Part shown: positions 1 through 9,319 of the stretch, piece by piece | Position numbering within the stretch: position 1 is the first letter of the stretch | Layout of the letters: every line of letters begins with the position of its first letter | NCBI GenBank assembly: GCA_028284235.1 | Contig: JANQSC010000020.1 | Span: 1-64,000 of the forward strand | DNA: 64,000 nucleotides | Direction of reading: 5' to 3' | DNA from: Opitutaceae bacterium | GTDB taxonomy: Bacteria > Verrucomicrobiota > Verrucomicrobiia > Opitutales > Opitutaceae | Translations under genes and position numbers: made by a program | The notes under the pieces: generated by a model | The model's input: the letters and a program-made list of their open reading frames with translations, nothing else | Told to the model about the DNA's origin: nothing | Database searches by the model: none

Positions 1-56
1 GAATGGCCGCTCGGAGATCGGCCGCTACCCTATTAACTGTTCGAAGATCGATCATC

Positions 57-1871
57 CTACTTCCGCGTCACGTAAACATAGTACGCGCTCAAAATTGTCT
101 CGTCACCGCGAAACCAGGTATGTAGAGCGATCGGGCCCTTCTCTAGCGTGGCGGTAAATGTAATGTGAGTATCTTTCGACTCGATTGGCTTGTTGAGCCC
201 TTCAAATCGGTATGGTCTTTTCTCCCCGATGGGCATGTGGTGGTGGTCGCTCAGATAAAAGCTCGCCGTGTGCACGTCGAGTCCACCCGTTCCTTGCTCG
301 GAGGGCGCCGTTATCGGTCGGTCGATTTCTTTGGGCCATCGACGCAGTTCGAACTCGTATTCGCCCGCCTGCGCAACGTCGAGCATCCAATAGCCACTCT
401 TCAGCTGGCCTACCCGAATCTGCCGTTGTTGATCGATGAATACGTCCAGCCACTCGCAGCCGGTTAAGCGTGACGGATTCTCATGGTCGCTGCCGATGAT
501 CACGCGCTGTACCTCGTTGGCGCTCGGGCCAACGTCCGCCCACCAGTCGTCCAGCTTAGCCCGCATCCGAGCTAGAACTTCAGGATGGGCGTCGATTACA
601 TTGTTTTGCTGCAACGGATCGGTCTCGAGATTGTAGAGTTCGCGGTCCTCCAGCAGTCGCCAACGCTTCCAGAGCACTTCCCCCAAATTTCGCTGCATAT
701 GCGTCTGCGCGAACGGCGTAGGATAGTTGACGAATCCAGGCATTCGACTGTAGTTGATCACCAGCATCCGATTTTCGGGCACCACCGCCTTTCCTCTCAA
801 TATCGACGCCAAACTCATCCCGTCGAATTTGGCGTCGCTGGGAATATCGCAGAGATCGAGAAGCGTTGGCAGCACGTCCTGCACCTGAGTGAGTCCAAGA
901 ATGTCCTGCGGTTCCATCAGACCGCCATTGGGCCAACTGATGTAGCAAGGCACGCGATGCCCGCCCTCCCAGAGTTCGGTCTTCGAGCCGCGCATGCCGG
1001 CATTGAAATAACGCGGACCGTGAGTGCTCCCATTGTCCGTCATGAAGAGAACGATCGTGTCATTCCTCAGCCCCTCGTCGGAGAGGAACTTCATCATGGC
1101 GCCCATGTTAGTGTCGATGTTGCGCACCATGCCCAGGTAGAGGGCGAGACGGTTCTTTAATGCGCGATCCATTTCCGCGAATTCCGGCTGAGCGAGAGTG
1201 TCGGCAATCGCCTTTTCATCCTCCTCCTTAGCCACAAACGGACCGTGCGGCGTATTCGGCGCGATAAACGCGAAGAACGGCTTTCCCTCCCGAGCCGCCT
1301 TCCTCATAAACGAAATCCCTTCTTCGAAAAAAACGTCGGCGCAGTAGCCCTTGTACTGCTTGAGCGACCCATTGTTTACATAGGTGTCGTCGAAGTAGTC
1401 GTTGCCCCAGAAGTCCGGCACCGACCCAATATGTGAAGACGGGAACCAAACCGTCTGATCAAAACCGCGATCCTCCGGCCGAAACGGGTAGTTGGAGCCC
1501 AAATGCCATTTCCCAAACAGGCCAGTCGCGTAGCCCGCGTCTCCAAAAAAGTTGGCCATTGTCGGCACCTCCGGACGCAGCAACGCACGCCCGCTGCTTA
1601 CATTGATCGCCCCATTGCGAGCCGCATCCAAACCCGTCATCAGCTGCCCGCGCGTTGGCGCGCACATGGGGGAAACGTGATAGTCCTCCAAGCGCAAACT
1701 CTCGCTGTGCAGTCGGTCGAGATAGGGCGTTTCGAGGATCGGGTTTCCGTTAACCGACAATTCCGGGTAGCCTTGGTCGTCGGTCATAACTACGATTACA
1801 TTGGGCCTATTTCCTCCCATCGCGGAAACCAGAAAACACAATAGCGATACTGCAAAACTTATCGTCTTCAT
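57..1871 (-). CDS. Secreted sulfatase (arylsulfatase family, S1)
   Basis: Predicted formylglycine-dependent sulfatase that would remove sulfate esters from a substrate in the periplasm or outside the cell. A signal peptide (about residues 1-19) is followed at once by the metal-binding motif MTDDQGY (D31, D32). The maturation motif CAPTR has Cys70 as the residue converted to formylglycine. GKWHLG (120-125), TPHG with His209 and TDNG (D279, N280) complete the active site. Residues after about 460 form an extra C-terminal beta-rich region of unknown role. The ATG at 1871 is the first Met and gives a full signal peptide. A second sulfatase lies 37 bp upstream on the same strand, so the two are probably co-transcribed. 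The family is certain; the substrate cannot be read from sequence. Confidence 0.93.
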   Translation of the reverse strand: MKTISFAVSLLCFLVSAMGGNRPNVIVVMTDDQGYPELSVNGNPILETPYLDRLHSESLRLEDYHVSPMCAPTRGQLMTGLDAARNGAINVSSGRALLRPEVPTMANFFGDAGYATGLFGKWHLGSNYPFRPEDRGFDQTVWFPSSHIGSVPDFWGNDYFDDTYVNNGSLKQYKGYCADVFFEEGISFMRKAAREGKPFFAFIAPNTPHGPFVAKEEDEKAIADTLAQPEFAEMDRALKNRLALYLGMVRNIDTNMGAMMKFLSDEGLRNDTIVLFMTDNGSTHGPRYFNAGMRGSKTELWEGGHRVPCYISWPNGGLMEPQDILGLTQVQDVLPTLLDLCDIPSDAKFDGMSLASILRGKAVVPENRMLVINYSRMPGFVNYPTPFAQTHMQRNLGEVLWKRWRLLEDRELYNLETDPLQQNNVIDAHPEVLARMRAKLDDWWADVGPSANEVQRVIIGSDHENPSRLTGCEWLDVFIDQQRQIRVGQLKSGYWMLDVAQAGEYEFELRRWPKEIDRPITAPSEQGTGGLDVHTASFYLSDHHHMPIGEKRPYRFEGLNKPIESKDTHITFTATLEKGPIALHTWFRGDETILSAYYVYVTRK

Positions 1872-1907
1872 TATTTAACTACGTCTTTCTCCTCGTCCCT
1901 CAATCTC

Positions 1908-3428
1908 TCAATCCCCCTCAGGCTTCGGATCGACCGTCCATCCCTCTGTTACAATCCGCCCATAGTAAGGATAGTAATCCCAGTCTACCGGTCCGCCCAC
2001 AACACGCGGATCCCTGGTTTCTCTAAGCCGCGCGAACAACCGCTCGCGGAGACCTTCGCGTATCGACTCGTACCTCGTGGCGCCGGCCATATTCGCCATT
2101 TGTTCTGGGTCGTTCTTTAGATCGTACAACTCCTCCGCCGGGCGCATTCCAAACGAAAGTTCCGCCAAACGCGCGATACCGTGCGTATTGCGATTCTCCA
2201 TCATAAAGGTCTTGGTGGGCGAAGAATCGATTTCCCCATATGGTATCGCTCGAGCGCATACGGACGCGTCTGGCGATCCCGAAGGCCAACGAGTGGGTTC
2301 AAAGTTGTAAATGTACAGGTAGTCCGCTGTACGAATCGCCCGGCATGGATAGCCTTTGCCGCCCAAGCGACAGCCATCGTGGCGCTCCATGGCAATAAAG
2401 GCCGCGTCGCGAACTGCGACCGCTTCATTCGAGAATATATCCAACAAGCTCCCTGCGCTCATCATGTTCGGAGGCCTCAAGCCAGCCGCGCTCAAGAACG
2501 TTGGAGCGAGGTCGCTCAGATTCACGAGGGAGTCGACCACCCGTCCTGGACTTTCGATTCCGGCGGGCCAGCGAATCGCCAACGGGATCCGCGAACCCAA
2601 ATCATAGAGGCTCGCCTTTGCCCGTGGAAACGGCATGCCGTGGTCGCTGGTGACCACAACGATCGTATTGTCAAGAAGACTACGACTCTCGAGCGCCGCA
2701 ATCGCTCGCCCCACCATTTGATCAAAGTGCTCGATCTCCACCAGATAGTCGGCAATGTCGCTGCGAACGATCTCGTTGTCGGGAAACACCGCGGGAACGA
2801 CAATCTTGCTTAGATCCTTTCCCGTCTTCAGGCCGGCTCCATTTTCGAACGCGCGATGCGGTTCGCTCGTCCCCAACCAGAAGCAAAAGGACTCGCCCTC
2901 TACCACGTCGTTCAGGAAACCCTCGAAGTTTGCTGCGTAGTCTGTGTTACGCATGGCTCGAAATGGAGGTTCGAGCGTTTTCCCTTCGTAAATCGGACCC
3001 GCGGGGTTTTCGGTCCGGCCGCCTGGTTCCAATCGTCCCGGGCTCCAGGCTTTGCCCGTTGCCCCAACCTTGTAGCCAACCCTCCGCAACTCCTGCGTAT
3101 AGGTCGCAAACTTCGCGGGCAACGTGCTGTGAATATTTCCCGCTTCTTCGAGACGCCAAATCGACTGCCCAGTCAAAATCGCGCTGCGCGACGGTCCGCA
3201 GGTGGGAGCGTCGCAAAACGCTTGGGTGAAGCGCAGTCCTTCTCGAGCTACCCGGTCGAACGCGGGTGTATTCACGACCGGATCCCCGTTTGCCCCCGTA
3301 TGCTGATAGGATTGATCATCCGAAATGCAAAAGAGAATATTCGGACGCTCGCCATTCAATTGTACGAGAGCGACGAATACGCCTAACGCAAATGCAAAAG
3401 AGCGCAATCGATGCGGGGTAAAGCTCAT
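1908..3428 (-). CDS. Secreted sulfatase (heparan N-sulfatase-like)
   Basis: A second sulfatase of 506 residues with a signal peptide (about 1-25). The metal-binding motif SDDQSY is at 36-41, and the maturation motif CGPSR has Cys77 as the formylglycine precursor. Further family motifs are ATGKAW and TSDHGMPF. The segments around SDDQSYQHTGANGD and the compact C-terminal half ending at DWDYYPYYGR resemble N-sulfoglucosamine sulfohydrolase-like S1 enzymes, so an N- or O-sulfated sugar is a reasonable but unproven substrate. It sits between the oxidoreductase at 3460 (31 bp upstream) and the sulfatase at 57-1871, all on the minus strand, which suggests one transcript for desulfation and further catabolism of a sugar. 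A partner maturase (FGE or anSME) is not in this window. Confidence 0.92.
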   Translation of the reverse strand: MSFTPHRLRSFAFALGVFVALVQLNGERPNILFCISDDQSYQHTGANGDPVVNTPAFDRVAREGLRFTQAFCDAPTCGPSRSAILTGQSIWRLEEAGNIHSTLPAKFATYTQELRRVGYKVGATGKAWSPGRLEPGGRTENPAGPIYEGKTLEPPFRAMRNTDYAANFEGFLNDVVEGESFCFWLGTSEPHRAFENGAGLKTGKDLSKIVVPAVFPDNEIVRSDIADYLVEIEHFDQMVGRAIAALESRSLLDNTIVVVTSDHGMPFPRAKASLYDLGSRIPLAIRWPAGIESPGRVVDSLVNLSDLAPTFLSAAGLRPPNMMSAGSLLDIFSNEAVAVRDAAFIAMERHDGCRLGGKGYPCRAIRTADYLYIYNFEPTRWPSGSPDASVCARAIPYGEIDSSPTKTFMMENRNTHGIARLAELSFGMRPAEELYDLKNDPEQMANMAGATRYESIREGLRERLFARLRETRDPRVVGGPVDWDYYPYYGRIVTEGWTVDPKPEGD

Positions 3429-3459
3429 GGCACGAACGTGGCGACGATGATCGCGGAGA

Positions 3460-4590
3460 CTACTTCAGGCTAAATTCCGGCAAACGCTTGAGCGCTCCGC
3501 CTTCCATGGCTGACTCGTGGGCCAGAATGCCGACGCACGTGATATTGGCCGACTCCGGCGCGTTCGGGTACGGCGCCCGTTTTTCCAGCAGCGCGCTCAC
3601 AAATTCATGAACTAGATGCGGGTGCGAGCCGCCATGCCCTCCGCCTTGCGTAAACGAAAGGTGCTGGTTGTCGTCGGAGTCGTATACGCCACGCCCAGTG
3701 AAGGGCTGGATTTCCTCTGGCAACCGATGGGCGTAGTCGGGAACTTTGACTCGTTCCGGGATCTCAGGCTCCGATTTGCCAATTGTGTGGATAACAGGAT
3801 CCTCCCCTTCGATTAACGGCCACTCGTAGCTCTTCTTCGATCCGTACGCGTCAAAACTCTCTCGGTACTGCCGAGCCGTATTGTACAAGGAACGTATAAT
3901 ACGAGCGGATACGTCTGAGTCCTTAAAGGTCACTTGGCACGACTCAATCGCGAACGGAGATCCATGGATCTCGATCATCTCCTCGTGGATTCTCCCTGAG
4001 CCAAAGCAAGACAAGGTCTCGGCTCGATTGCGCTCCAGCGCGAGCACCGGTCCCACACAATGCGTTGCGTAGTGCATGGGCGGCAACCCGTCCCAGTAGC
4101 TCGGCCATCCGTCCATATCCTGCTGATGGCTTGACTGCAAATATTGGATACGGCCCAGTTCGCCATTGTCGAAAAGCTCTTTGACGAACAGAAACTCTCG
4201 ACTGTACACCACCGTTTCCATCATCATGTACGTCAACCCCGTCTCCTCGCAAAGCTCGCAAATCTGGCGACACTCGTCGACCGTCGTCGCCATGGGCACG
4301 GTGCAGGCGACGTGCTTGCCGGCTTTCAACGCCTGGATCGACTGAGGAGCGTGGCTGCCGATCGGAGTGTTGATGTGTACCGCGTCGACGCTCGGATTCT
4401 CGAGCAATTCGTCGTAGGACGTGTAGCGCATCGACGCGTCGATCCCGAACGCGTCGCCAATCTTGTTGAGCGATTCTTCATTTCGCTGGCAAATCGCGAC
4501 AATGTTCGCGTTCGGGTGTTTCTGGTAGATCGGAATGAACTCGGCGCCAAAGCCGAGCCCGACAAGAGCGATATTTACTGGGTCTGACAT
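3460..4590 (-). CDS. Gfo/Idh/MocA family oxidoreductase (copy 1)
   Basis: NAD(P)-dependent sugar or inositol-type dehydrogenase of 376 residues. The N-terminal Rossmann fold carries a glycine-rich loop (VGLGFGAEF, about 10-18). The sequence AGKHVACTVPMA contains the lysine typical of the EKP-like region. A C-terminal GFO_IDH_MocA domain contains SFTQGGGHGGSHPHLVHEF, probably part of the substrate or metal pocket. No signal peptide, so it is cytoplasmic. A close paralogue lies at 12132-13310, with long shared stretches such as KKYMMMETVVYSRE-type segments. The AraC-type regulator at 4698 is divergent and 107 bp away, which makes it a candidate regulator. The substrate is unknown; the sulfatase neighbours suggest a sugar released from a sulfated glycan. 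Confidence 0.88.
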   Translation of the reverse strand: MSDPVNIALVGLGFGAEFIPIYQKHPNANIVAICQRNEESLNKIGDAFGIDASMRYTSYDELLENPSVDAVHINTPIGSHAPQSIQALKAGKHVACTVPMATTVDECRQICELCEETGLTYMMMETVVYSREFLFVKELFDNGELGRIQYLQSSHQQDMDGWPSYWDGLPPMHYATHCVGPVLALERNRAETLSCFGSGRIHEEMIEIHGSPFAIESCQVTFKDSDVSARIIRSLYNTARQYRESFDAYGSKKSYEWPLIEGEDPVIHTIGKSEPEIPERVKVPDYAHRLPEEIQPFTGRGVYDSDDNQHLSFTQGGGHGGSHPHLVHEFVSALLEKRAPYPNAPESANITCVGILAHESAMEGGALKRLPEFSLK

Positions 4591-4660
4591 AAGGGATGAA
4601 TAGAGGGATAGAAAGGTGGGGCTTCGAGTCGCGATTCTACAGCGCCCTTCGAAATTCAGC

Positions 4661-4689
4661 TTGTATTATTTGGAATTTAAAATTGTATT
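4661..4689 (+). promoter_or_regulatory. Direct repeats TTGTATT, candidate AraC-type binding half-sites
   Basis: TTGTATT occurs at 4661-4667 and again at 4683-4689, 22 bp apart start to start, about two helical turns. The pair lies in the A+T-rich region between the divergent oxidoreductase and AraC-type regulator genes, 8 bp before the regulator's ATG. Spacing and location fit tandem half-sites for an AraC-family protein, possibly autoregulation. A+T-rich repeats can arise by chance. Confidence 0.3.
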
Positions 4690-4697
4690 TTTTCGCC

Positions 4698-5426
4698 ATG
4701 AAGCCGTTTGAGTTTCAGCTTTCCCAGTTTCGCCACGGAGGGGAATTCTACCGATTGTTCGAGCATATCCCGAATGTGATGTTCTTCGCCAAAGACCGGG
4801 AACACCGCCTGTTCATGGGGAATCAGCGTTTTCTCGAACACTGCGGAATCGCGACGATCGACGAAATATCTAAACGGGCCGACCACGACATTTTCCCAAA
4901 GTACATGGCCGACAAGTTCGCGCTGGACGACAACACCGTTTTCCGCACGGGCAAGCCGCTACTCAATCTCGTCGAGCTTTTTCCCTCTCGCGACGGGCTT
5001 CCAGAGTGGTTCGTTACGAACAAGTACCCAATCTTCCAGGACGACGGAAACGTAGCGGCCCTGTGCGGGCTTATTCAAAACTACGAGCGATCGTTCAACG
5101 ACCCCGCCGACCCGGTCTCCAAAGTAGTCAACTACATCAAGGAACAATTCGACCAGACGATACATATCCCCGAACTCTCGCGCCAAGCCGGACTCTCGCA
5201 ACGCCAGCTCGAACGTCTGTTCAAGAAACGCTTCAGCATCAGTCCTCGCGAGTACATTCTACGCCTTCGCGTTCTCATTGCCGCGGACCTGTTGCGAACG
5301 ACTCAGAAGAGCATTACCGACATCGCTCTCGAGTGCGGTTTCTACGACCACAGCTCGTTCACCCGCCAATTCAAGCGCCACATGGGGACGCTCCCCTTGA
5401 AATACCGCAAGCTCTCTGGCGACTAG
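4698..5426 (+). CDS. AraC-family transcriptional regulator with PAS-like sensor domain
   Basis: A 242-residue regulator. The N-terminal half (about 15-135) looks like a PAS fold: an FYRLFEHIPNVMFFAKDREHR segment and later GLPEWFVTNKYPIFQDDGNV. The C-terminal half (about 143-240) is a double helix-turn-helix of the AraC/XylS type, with QRQLERLFKKRF and the second-helix motif ALECGFYDHSSFTRQFKRHMG. The reading frame is open 34 codons further upstream, but the ATG at 4698 is preferred because the extra residues match no domain. It is divergent from the oxidoreductase (copy 1) and convergent with the TonB receptor, and so probably controls the oxidoreductase-sulfatase cluster. The ligand or signal is unknown. 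Confidence 0.88.
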   Translation: MKPFEFQLSQFRHGGEFYRLFEHIPNVMFFAKDREHRLFMGNQRFLEHCGIATIDEISKRADHDIFPKYMADKFALDDNTVFRTGKPLLNLVELFPSRDGLPEWFVTNKYPIFQDDGNVAALCGLIQNYERSFNDPADPVSKVVNYIKEQFDQTIHIPELSRQAGLSQRQLERLFKKRFSISPREYILRLRVLIAADLLRTTQKSITDIALECGFYDHSSFTRQFKRHMGTLPLKYRKLSGD

Positions 5427-5462
5427 CGCGACAAACAGTCGCTCGACATTAGCGGTAGCATG

Positions 5463-5490
5463 AAAAAGCCCGGGCGTGAACGCCCGGGCT
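5463..5490 (-). terminator. Rho-independent terminator of the TonB receptor gene
   Basis: A perfect 10-bp stem AGCCCGGGCG (5467-5476) / CGCCCGGGCT (5481-5490) with a 4-nt loop. Read on the minus strand it is followed directly by a T-run (the A-run at 5463-5467 on the plus strand). It lies 28 bp beyond the stop codon of the receptor gene and 37 bp beyond the convergent AraC gene. Confidence 0.9.
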
Positions 5491-5517
5491 CGAAAGGAAA
5501 TCGAATCCCTGGGAAGT

Positions 5518-8500
5518 CTAGAAGTTGAAGGTCGAACGCAAGCGGAAGGTGCGTCCCTCCCTCCACATCACCGAACGCGGGCTTCCGTTGGGCTGAACCA
5601 CAGTCGTGATGATGTCACCATCGCCCAGGGCATTCGCCAAGTTCAGCTGAATTTTCCAGTCTGCCTTGTCATCCCAGATCTTGGTCTGATAGCCGAACCA
5701 CAGATCGAGACGCTCCGTAGACTGATCCGTGTAGGGGCTCGTCAAGTCCGGAAGCGCCAACGACTGACCGTCGACCGTTTGCAAAGTGATCGGATAGCCA
5801 ACCGCCTTGCTGTCTTCCCAGCGAAACGCGCCGCCCGTGTACCAACCGCCTAATACGGAATCCTCCTCGAACCGGTAGTTCGTGGCCAGATTCCATCGCC
5901 ACTCGCGCAGCTCCCCGACCAGCTGGCCTTCGCGGGCGAGCGAGCTGTTGAGCTGGTTTAGCAGAGTATCGTAGATACGCACATTTACCGGCTGGTCCGA
6001 CTCGTCCGCGATCAGGAACGAGGCCGGGTTCGCCGTGTTGGTCCACTCGTCAATCCGATAGGTCAGGTACTCGATCGTAGCAGGAGCGATGTTACTGGTC
6101 GTGGCCTCCTGTTGCGAAATGTTGAGCGATATGCGCCAGTTGCTAGTCGGGTTGTAGATCATGTCGATCTCCTTCCCTTTCGAGGCAGTACTTTGCGTAT
6201 CCTGCAAGCTGAAGCTGGTCGCGGTTTGCTCTACATTCTGGCCACTCGCAGTGCTCGCCCCGTCGACTATTTGCCAATCAGTAAGCTCTTTGTAGAAGTC
6301 AGGCGGACCGACATAGCCGGCAGCGTCGCGCGCTTCCTGCGTATTGTATCGAACAATACGGCGGTCGGCTTCGAACAAGAATCCTGGATAGCCGAATGAG
6401 ACATTCCCCGCGACCGTTTCATACCAGTTGAACTTCACGAAGAACTTGTTCTCGAAAAGCCCGATACTGAACCCTTCGTCCTGCGTCGTTCCCTGCGGAG
6501 GTTGTATCAAATTTCCAAATACGTCTATCCGAGGAGCGGAAATTTGAAAATTCTCCGACTCCCCCCAGTGGAACGAAAGGTCCATCCCCTCGGGGAGCGG
6601 GATCGCGTCGGGAACGTGCAAGACCCCGCCGAATGTTTCCGTCGTCGCCTCGAAGGGAGTTCCAGAAGCAACCGCGTTGAGCTGGCGCGAAGACAGGTCA
6701 ATCAGATTGCGGGCGTCCCGCGTCGACGTGCCGCCAAACGAAGTCACTTCGTCGGTCCGACGCCCCCAAGTAGCGACCAGCCATTCCTGATCGAAAAAGT
6801 AGGCTTGGTGCACGTAGGCTGTCGAGTCCGTCACCTGGCGATTGAGCGACTCGCTGTAAATCTGGTTGTAGAAAGTCGCGTCGTCACGGACGTCGCCAAT
6901 CGTCACCGGCATGGTCGCCCAAGCGCCGTCGCTGCCCTCGCCCCCCGCGTTTTCATCGAAATACCAGCCGGTGGTCGAATCCGTACGGATCACGCTGGTG
7001 ATGCCGGGGAAATTAGATCCCACATGCGTGCTGGCGTTGGCTATGCTGGGGCCGACGTAGAATTGAGTGCGGGCCTGGGCGCCGCCCGAGTTGAAATTGG
7101 TGGAGCCGTTTTGGGATGCCGCCAAGTAAGCGGCGTCCACCATGTTGCGTCCGTTGATCGTGCCGCGGTCGATTTCGTACTCCTGTCCGAACACCGTGCC
7201 GGTGTGACGGCCGAACCACTTTAGGATATTCCCGTCGGTCTCCTTGAAATTGAGTTCGTAGAACGCGGTGCCGCGATGCACGTTGCGGTCGATGTTATTC
7301 TGCTGGCGCTGGTTTCCAGACGCCACGTACGGCCGGCCGAAATTCGGGTTGGGACCGCCCCAATTAAGGGTCGTGTTGATGTCCAAAGTGATGAAGTAGC
7401 CACGACCGCCACCGAGTAGATCGAACCAGCTCCGCTCCATGCCTTCCTCCATGTAGGAAAGCTCGAATCCGTAAGAGCCCAAGGCGTAGTCCCAGGTCTG
7501 GTCGTAGCTCGCGTTGATCACGTCGAAACGCTCGCGCTCAAACGCGTTCGGGCCATCCAGACGATGCTCCACCCAGTCGAATACAGACCGATCGACGATT
7601 TCCTCGTCCTGGAAAAACGAGCCGAACTCGATGCCCGAAGCCGCCGCCGTCGGAGAGGGATACCATTGATTCCCCTTGGTCAGACCGACCGTGAACGCTC
7701 GGAACTGGCTACCGTCCCGCACCGTGTTCTCCCAAGCGTAGTTCAAACGGCTGCCGGTTAAACCATCCGCTTCATACACCACGGCGGGCTGGAAGAACCA
7801 CGCTCCGGGAGCTCGAATAATGTCGCGGTCGATCGTGCCGAACTCGTCGTCGAACGGACTGTGCGTGACCTGGTTGAAGGAAGGGTCCCACCAGCGGGTA
7901 ATGCCGCCGTCTCCCGGCGCGTTCGGACGGGGACGACGGGCGTCAATCTCGCCGTCCTCGTAGCTCACTCTCAAGTTAGCGTTTTGAAACGGCTTGAACA
8001 AAGCTGCAATCGTCAGGCGCTGGTCGTCCTCGAAAGAGAAATCCTGACGCCATTTCTGCCGGTCTTTCAATCCCGCGACGCGAATCCCCAGCTTGTCCTC
8101 GACCAGGACGCGCTCCACGTCGAAATTGAACCGATAGCTGCCAAACGAAGCGAAGGTGAACTCAACCGTGTTGCGCGTCGCCAAGTTCGAGGAAATCGTA
8201 GTGTTGTCAATGATACCACCTGGGGCGCCGAGTCCAAACAAGATCGAGTTCGGCCCGCGATTGACCGTGACGCGATCCACATTGTAGGAGTCGAACCCGA
8301 TGCTGGTCGGCATGTAGTTGCGCGAGGCGTCCGCGCTGGCGAGCCCGCGAATGCGATTGTTGTTTTCCGGATTGCGGTTGATCCCTTCCAGCACAACCGT
8401 GCCTGCCGTATTTCCGCCCGAAAACGTGCCGTCTGCTCCAGAGGTTTCGATGTTGCCTAAAAACGGCAGCAGATTGGTCGCGTCCGTGACGTTCAAGTCC

Positions 8501-9153
8501 TCCATGAACTCCTTGGTCGCCACCGTAATGGAATTAGGGAGGTCCCCCAGCTCCGTCTTGAGACGCGTTCCCGCGAGCGTCGACGTGGCGTAATACCCCG
8601 TTTCCTCCGCGGCGCTAACGGCGAAGGGAGAAAGTGTATACACGACTTCGCTATCCGCGTCGTCCTGTCCTAAAGCCACCGGGCCGATCGCTGCGGCAGT
8701 CGCCAGCAGTCCTTTGAATAGATTGCCGATCGTTCGTTTATCAGTTTTGTTCGTCTGTTTCATTCTTAGTTCGTTGCTAGTAGTAATAGAGTCGTCCCCT
8801 CCTTCCAGGACCGCGCGTTCGCTGTCCTTTCGCTTTACTACTCCAAACGCCATGCCATTCCGCACCGGCACCGCTACGAGAGTCGTTCCCTCTAGCATGC
8901 GATCCAAGGCCTCCTGCACAGTGAAAACCCCCTTGACCGGATTGGTGACATCGGTCGACGAGGCGCCGACGGAAATAAGAATCTCCACCTCGGCCTGCAA
9001 CGCCGCCACTTTCAACGTATCCACTGCATCCCCCGCTTCTATATTGAACTCGCGAGCCACCATGTCGGCACAGGCGAACGCATTCCACATGAGCGCGAAA
9101 ACGAGCACAACGAGGATTCGCCATACGTTGCGTGTGCAACGGCTGAGTATCAT
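5518..9153 (-). CDS. STN-domain TonB-dependent outer-membrane receptor
   Basis: Large outer-membrane transporter (1211 residues) that would bring in a substrate using TonB energy and signal through FecR/sigma. Signal peptide 1-29, then a Secretin/TonB short N-terminal (STN) domain at about 34-109. Residues 131-163 look like a second signal peptide (start MKQTNK, hydrophobic GLLATAAAIGPVALG). The plug begins with YTLSPFAVSAAEETGYYATSTLAGTR, wording typical of Opitutae receptors, and includes RGPNSILFGLGAPGG. The long remainder is a beta barrel ending in a terminal Phe (FRLRSTFNF), as expected for outer-membrane insertion. The first ATG is at 9153, preceded by an in-frame TTG. The fecR gene ends 163 bp upstream and the sigma factor gene is before that. 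Substrate unknown, possibly glycan fragments. Confidence 0.93.
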   Translation of the reverse strand: MILSRCTRNVWRILVVLVFALMWNAFACADMVAREFNIEAGDAVDTLKVAALQAEVEILISVGASSTDVTNPVKGVFTVQEALDRMLEGTTLVAVPVRNGMAFGVVKRKDSERAVLEGGDDSITTSNELRMKQTNKTDKRTIGNLFKGLLATAAAIGPVALGQDDADSEVVYTLSPFAVSAAEETGYYATSTLAGTRLKTELGDLPNSITVATKEFMEDLNVTDATNLLPFLGNIETSGADGTFSGGNTAGTVVLEGINRNPENNNRIRGLASADASRNYMPTSIGFDSYNVDRVTVNRGPNSILFGLGAPGGIIDNTTISSNLATRNTVEFTFASFGSYRFNFDVERVLVEDKLGIRVAGLKDRQKWRQDFSFEDDQRLTIAALFKPFQNANLRVSYEDGEIDARRPRPNAPGDGGITRWWDPSFNQVTHSPFDDEFGTIDRDIIRAPGAWFFQPAVVYEADGLTGSRLNYAWENTVRDGSQFRAFTVGLTKGNQWYPSPTAAASGIEFGSFFQDEEIVDRSVFDWVEHRLDGPNAFERERFDVINASYDQTWDYALGSYGFELSYMEEGMERSWFDLLGGGRGYFITLDINTTLNWGGPNPNFGRPYVASGNQRQQNNIDRNVHRGTAFYELNFKETDGNILKWFGRHTGTVFGQEYEIDRGTINGRNMVDAAYLAASQNGSTNFNSGGAQARTQFYVGPSIANASTHVGSNFPGITSVIRTDSTTGWYFDENAGGEGSDGAWATMPVTIGDVRDDATFYNQIYSESLNRQVTDSTAYVHQAYFFDQEWLVATWGRRTDEVTSFGGTSTRDARNLIDLSSRQLNAVASGTPFEATTETFGGVLHVPDAIPLPEGMDLSFHWGESENFQISAPRIDVFGNLIQPPQGTTQDEGFSIGLFENKFFVKFNWYETVAGNVSFGYPGFLFEADRRIVRYNTQEARDAAGYVGPPDFYKELTDWQIVDGASTASGQNVEQTATSFSLQDTQSTASKGKEIDMIYNPTSNWRISLNISQQEATTSNIAPATIEYLTYRIDEWTNTANPASFLIADESDQPVNVRIYDTLLNQLNSSLAREGQLVGELREWRWNLATNYRFEEDSVLGGWYTGGAFRWEDSKAVGYPITLQTVDGQSLALPDLTSPYTDQSTERLDLWFGYQTKIWDDKADWKIQLNLANALGDGDIITTVVQPNGSPRSVMWREGRTFRLRSTFNF

Positions 9154-9184
9154 CAATATATAGCTGAGGTAGTTTGTATAAGGG

Positions 9185-9210
9185 CATAGGAGCAGTTGCT
9201 CGCCCCTATG
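9185..9210 (-). repeat. Hairpin between fecR and the TonB receptor gene
   Basis: Inverted repeat with an outer stem CATAG/CTATG and an inner stem GAGCA/TGCTC separated by 2 nt, in the leader of the receptor gene. On the minus strand it precedes the start codon by about 30 nt and has no T-run, so a simple terminator is unlikely. It might attenuate or stabilise the receptor message; this is only inference. Confidence 0.35.
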
Positions 9211-9319
9211 ACACTTTAGATATTGAAATTAACTAAATAATTTTCGCGGCAATTTATTTGTCACCAAAAAATCAATATTTGTCTCCACACTTGGCTACTC
9301 AAAATCCACATGCGTCGAG

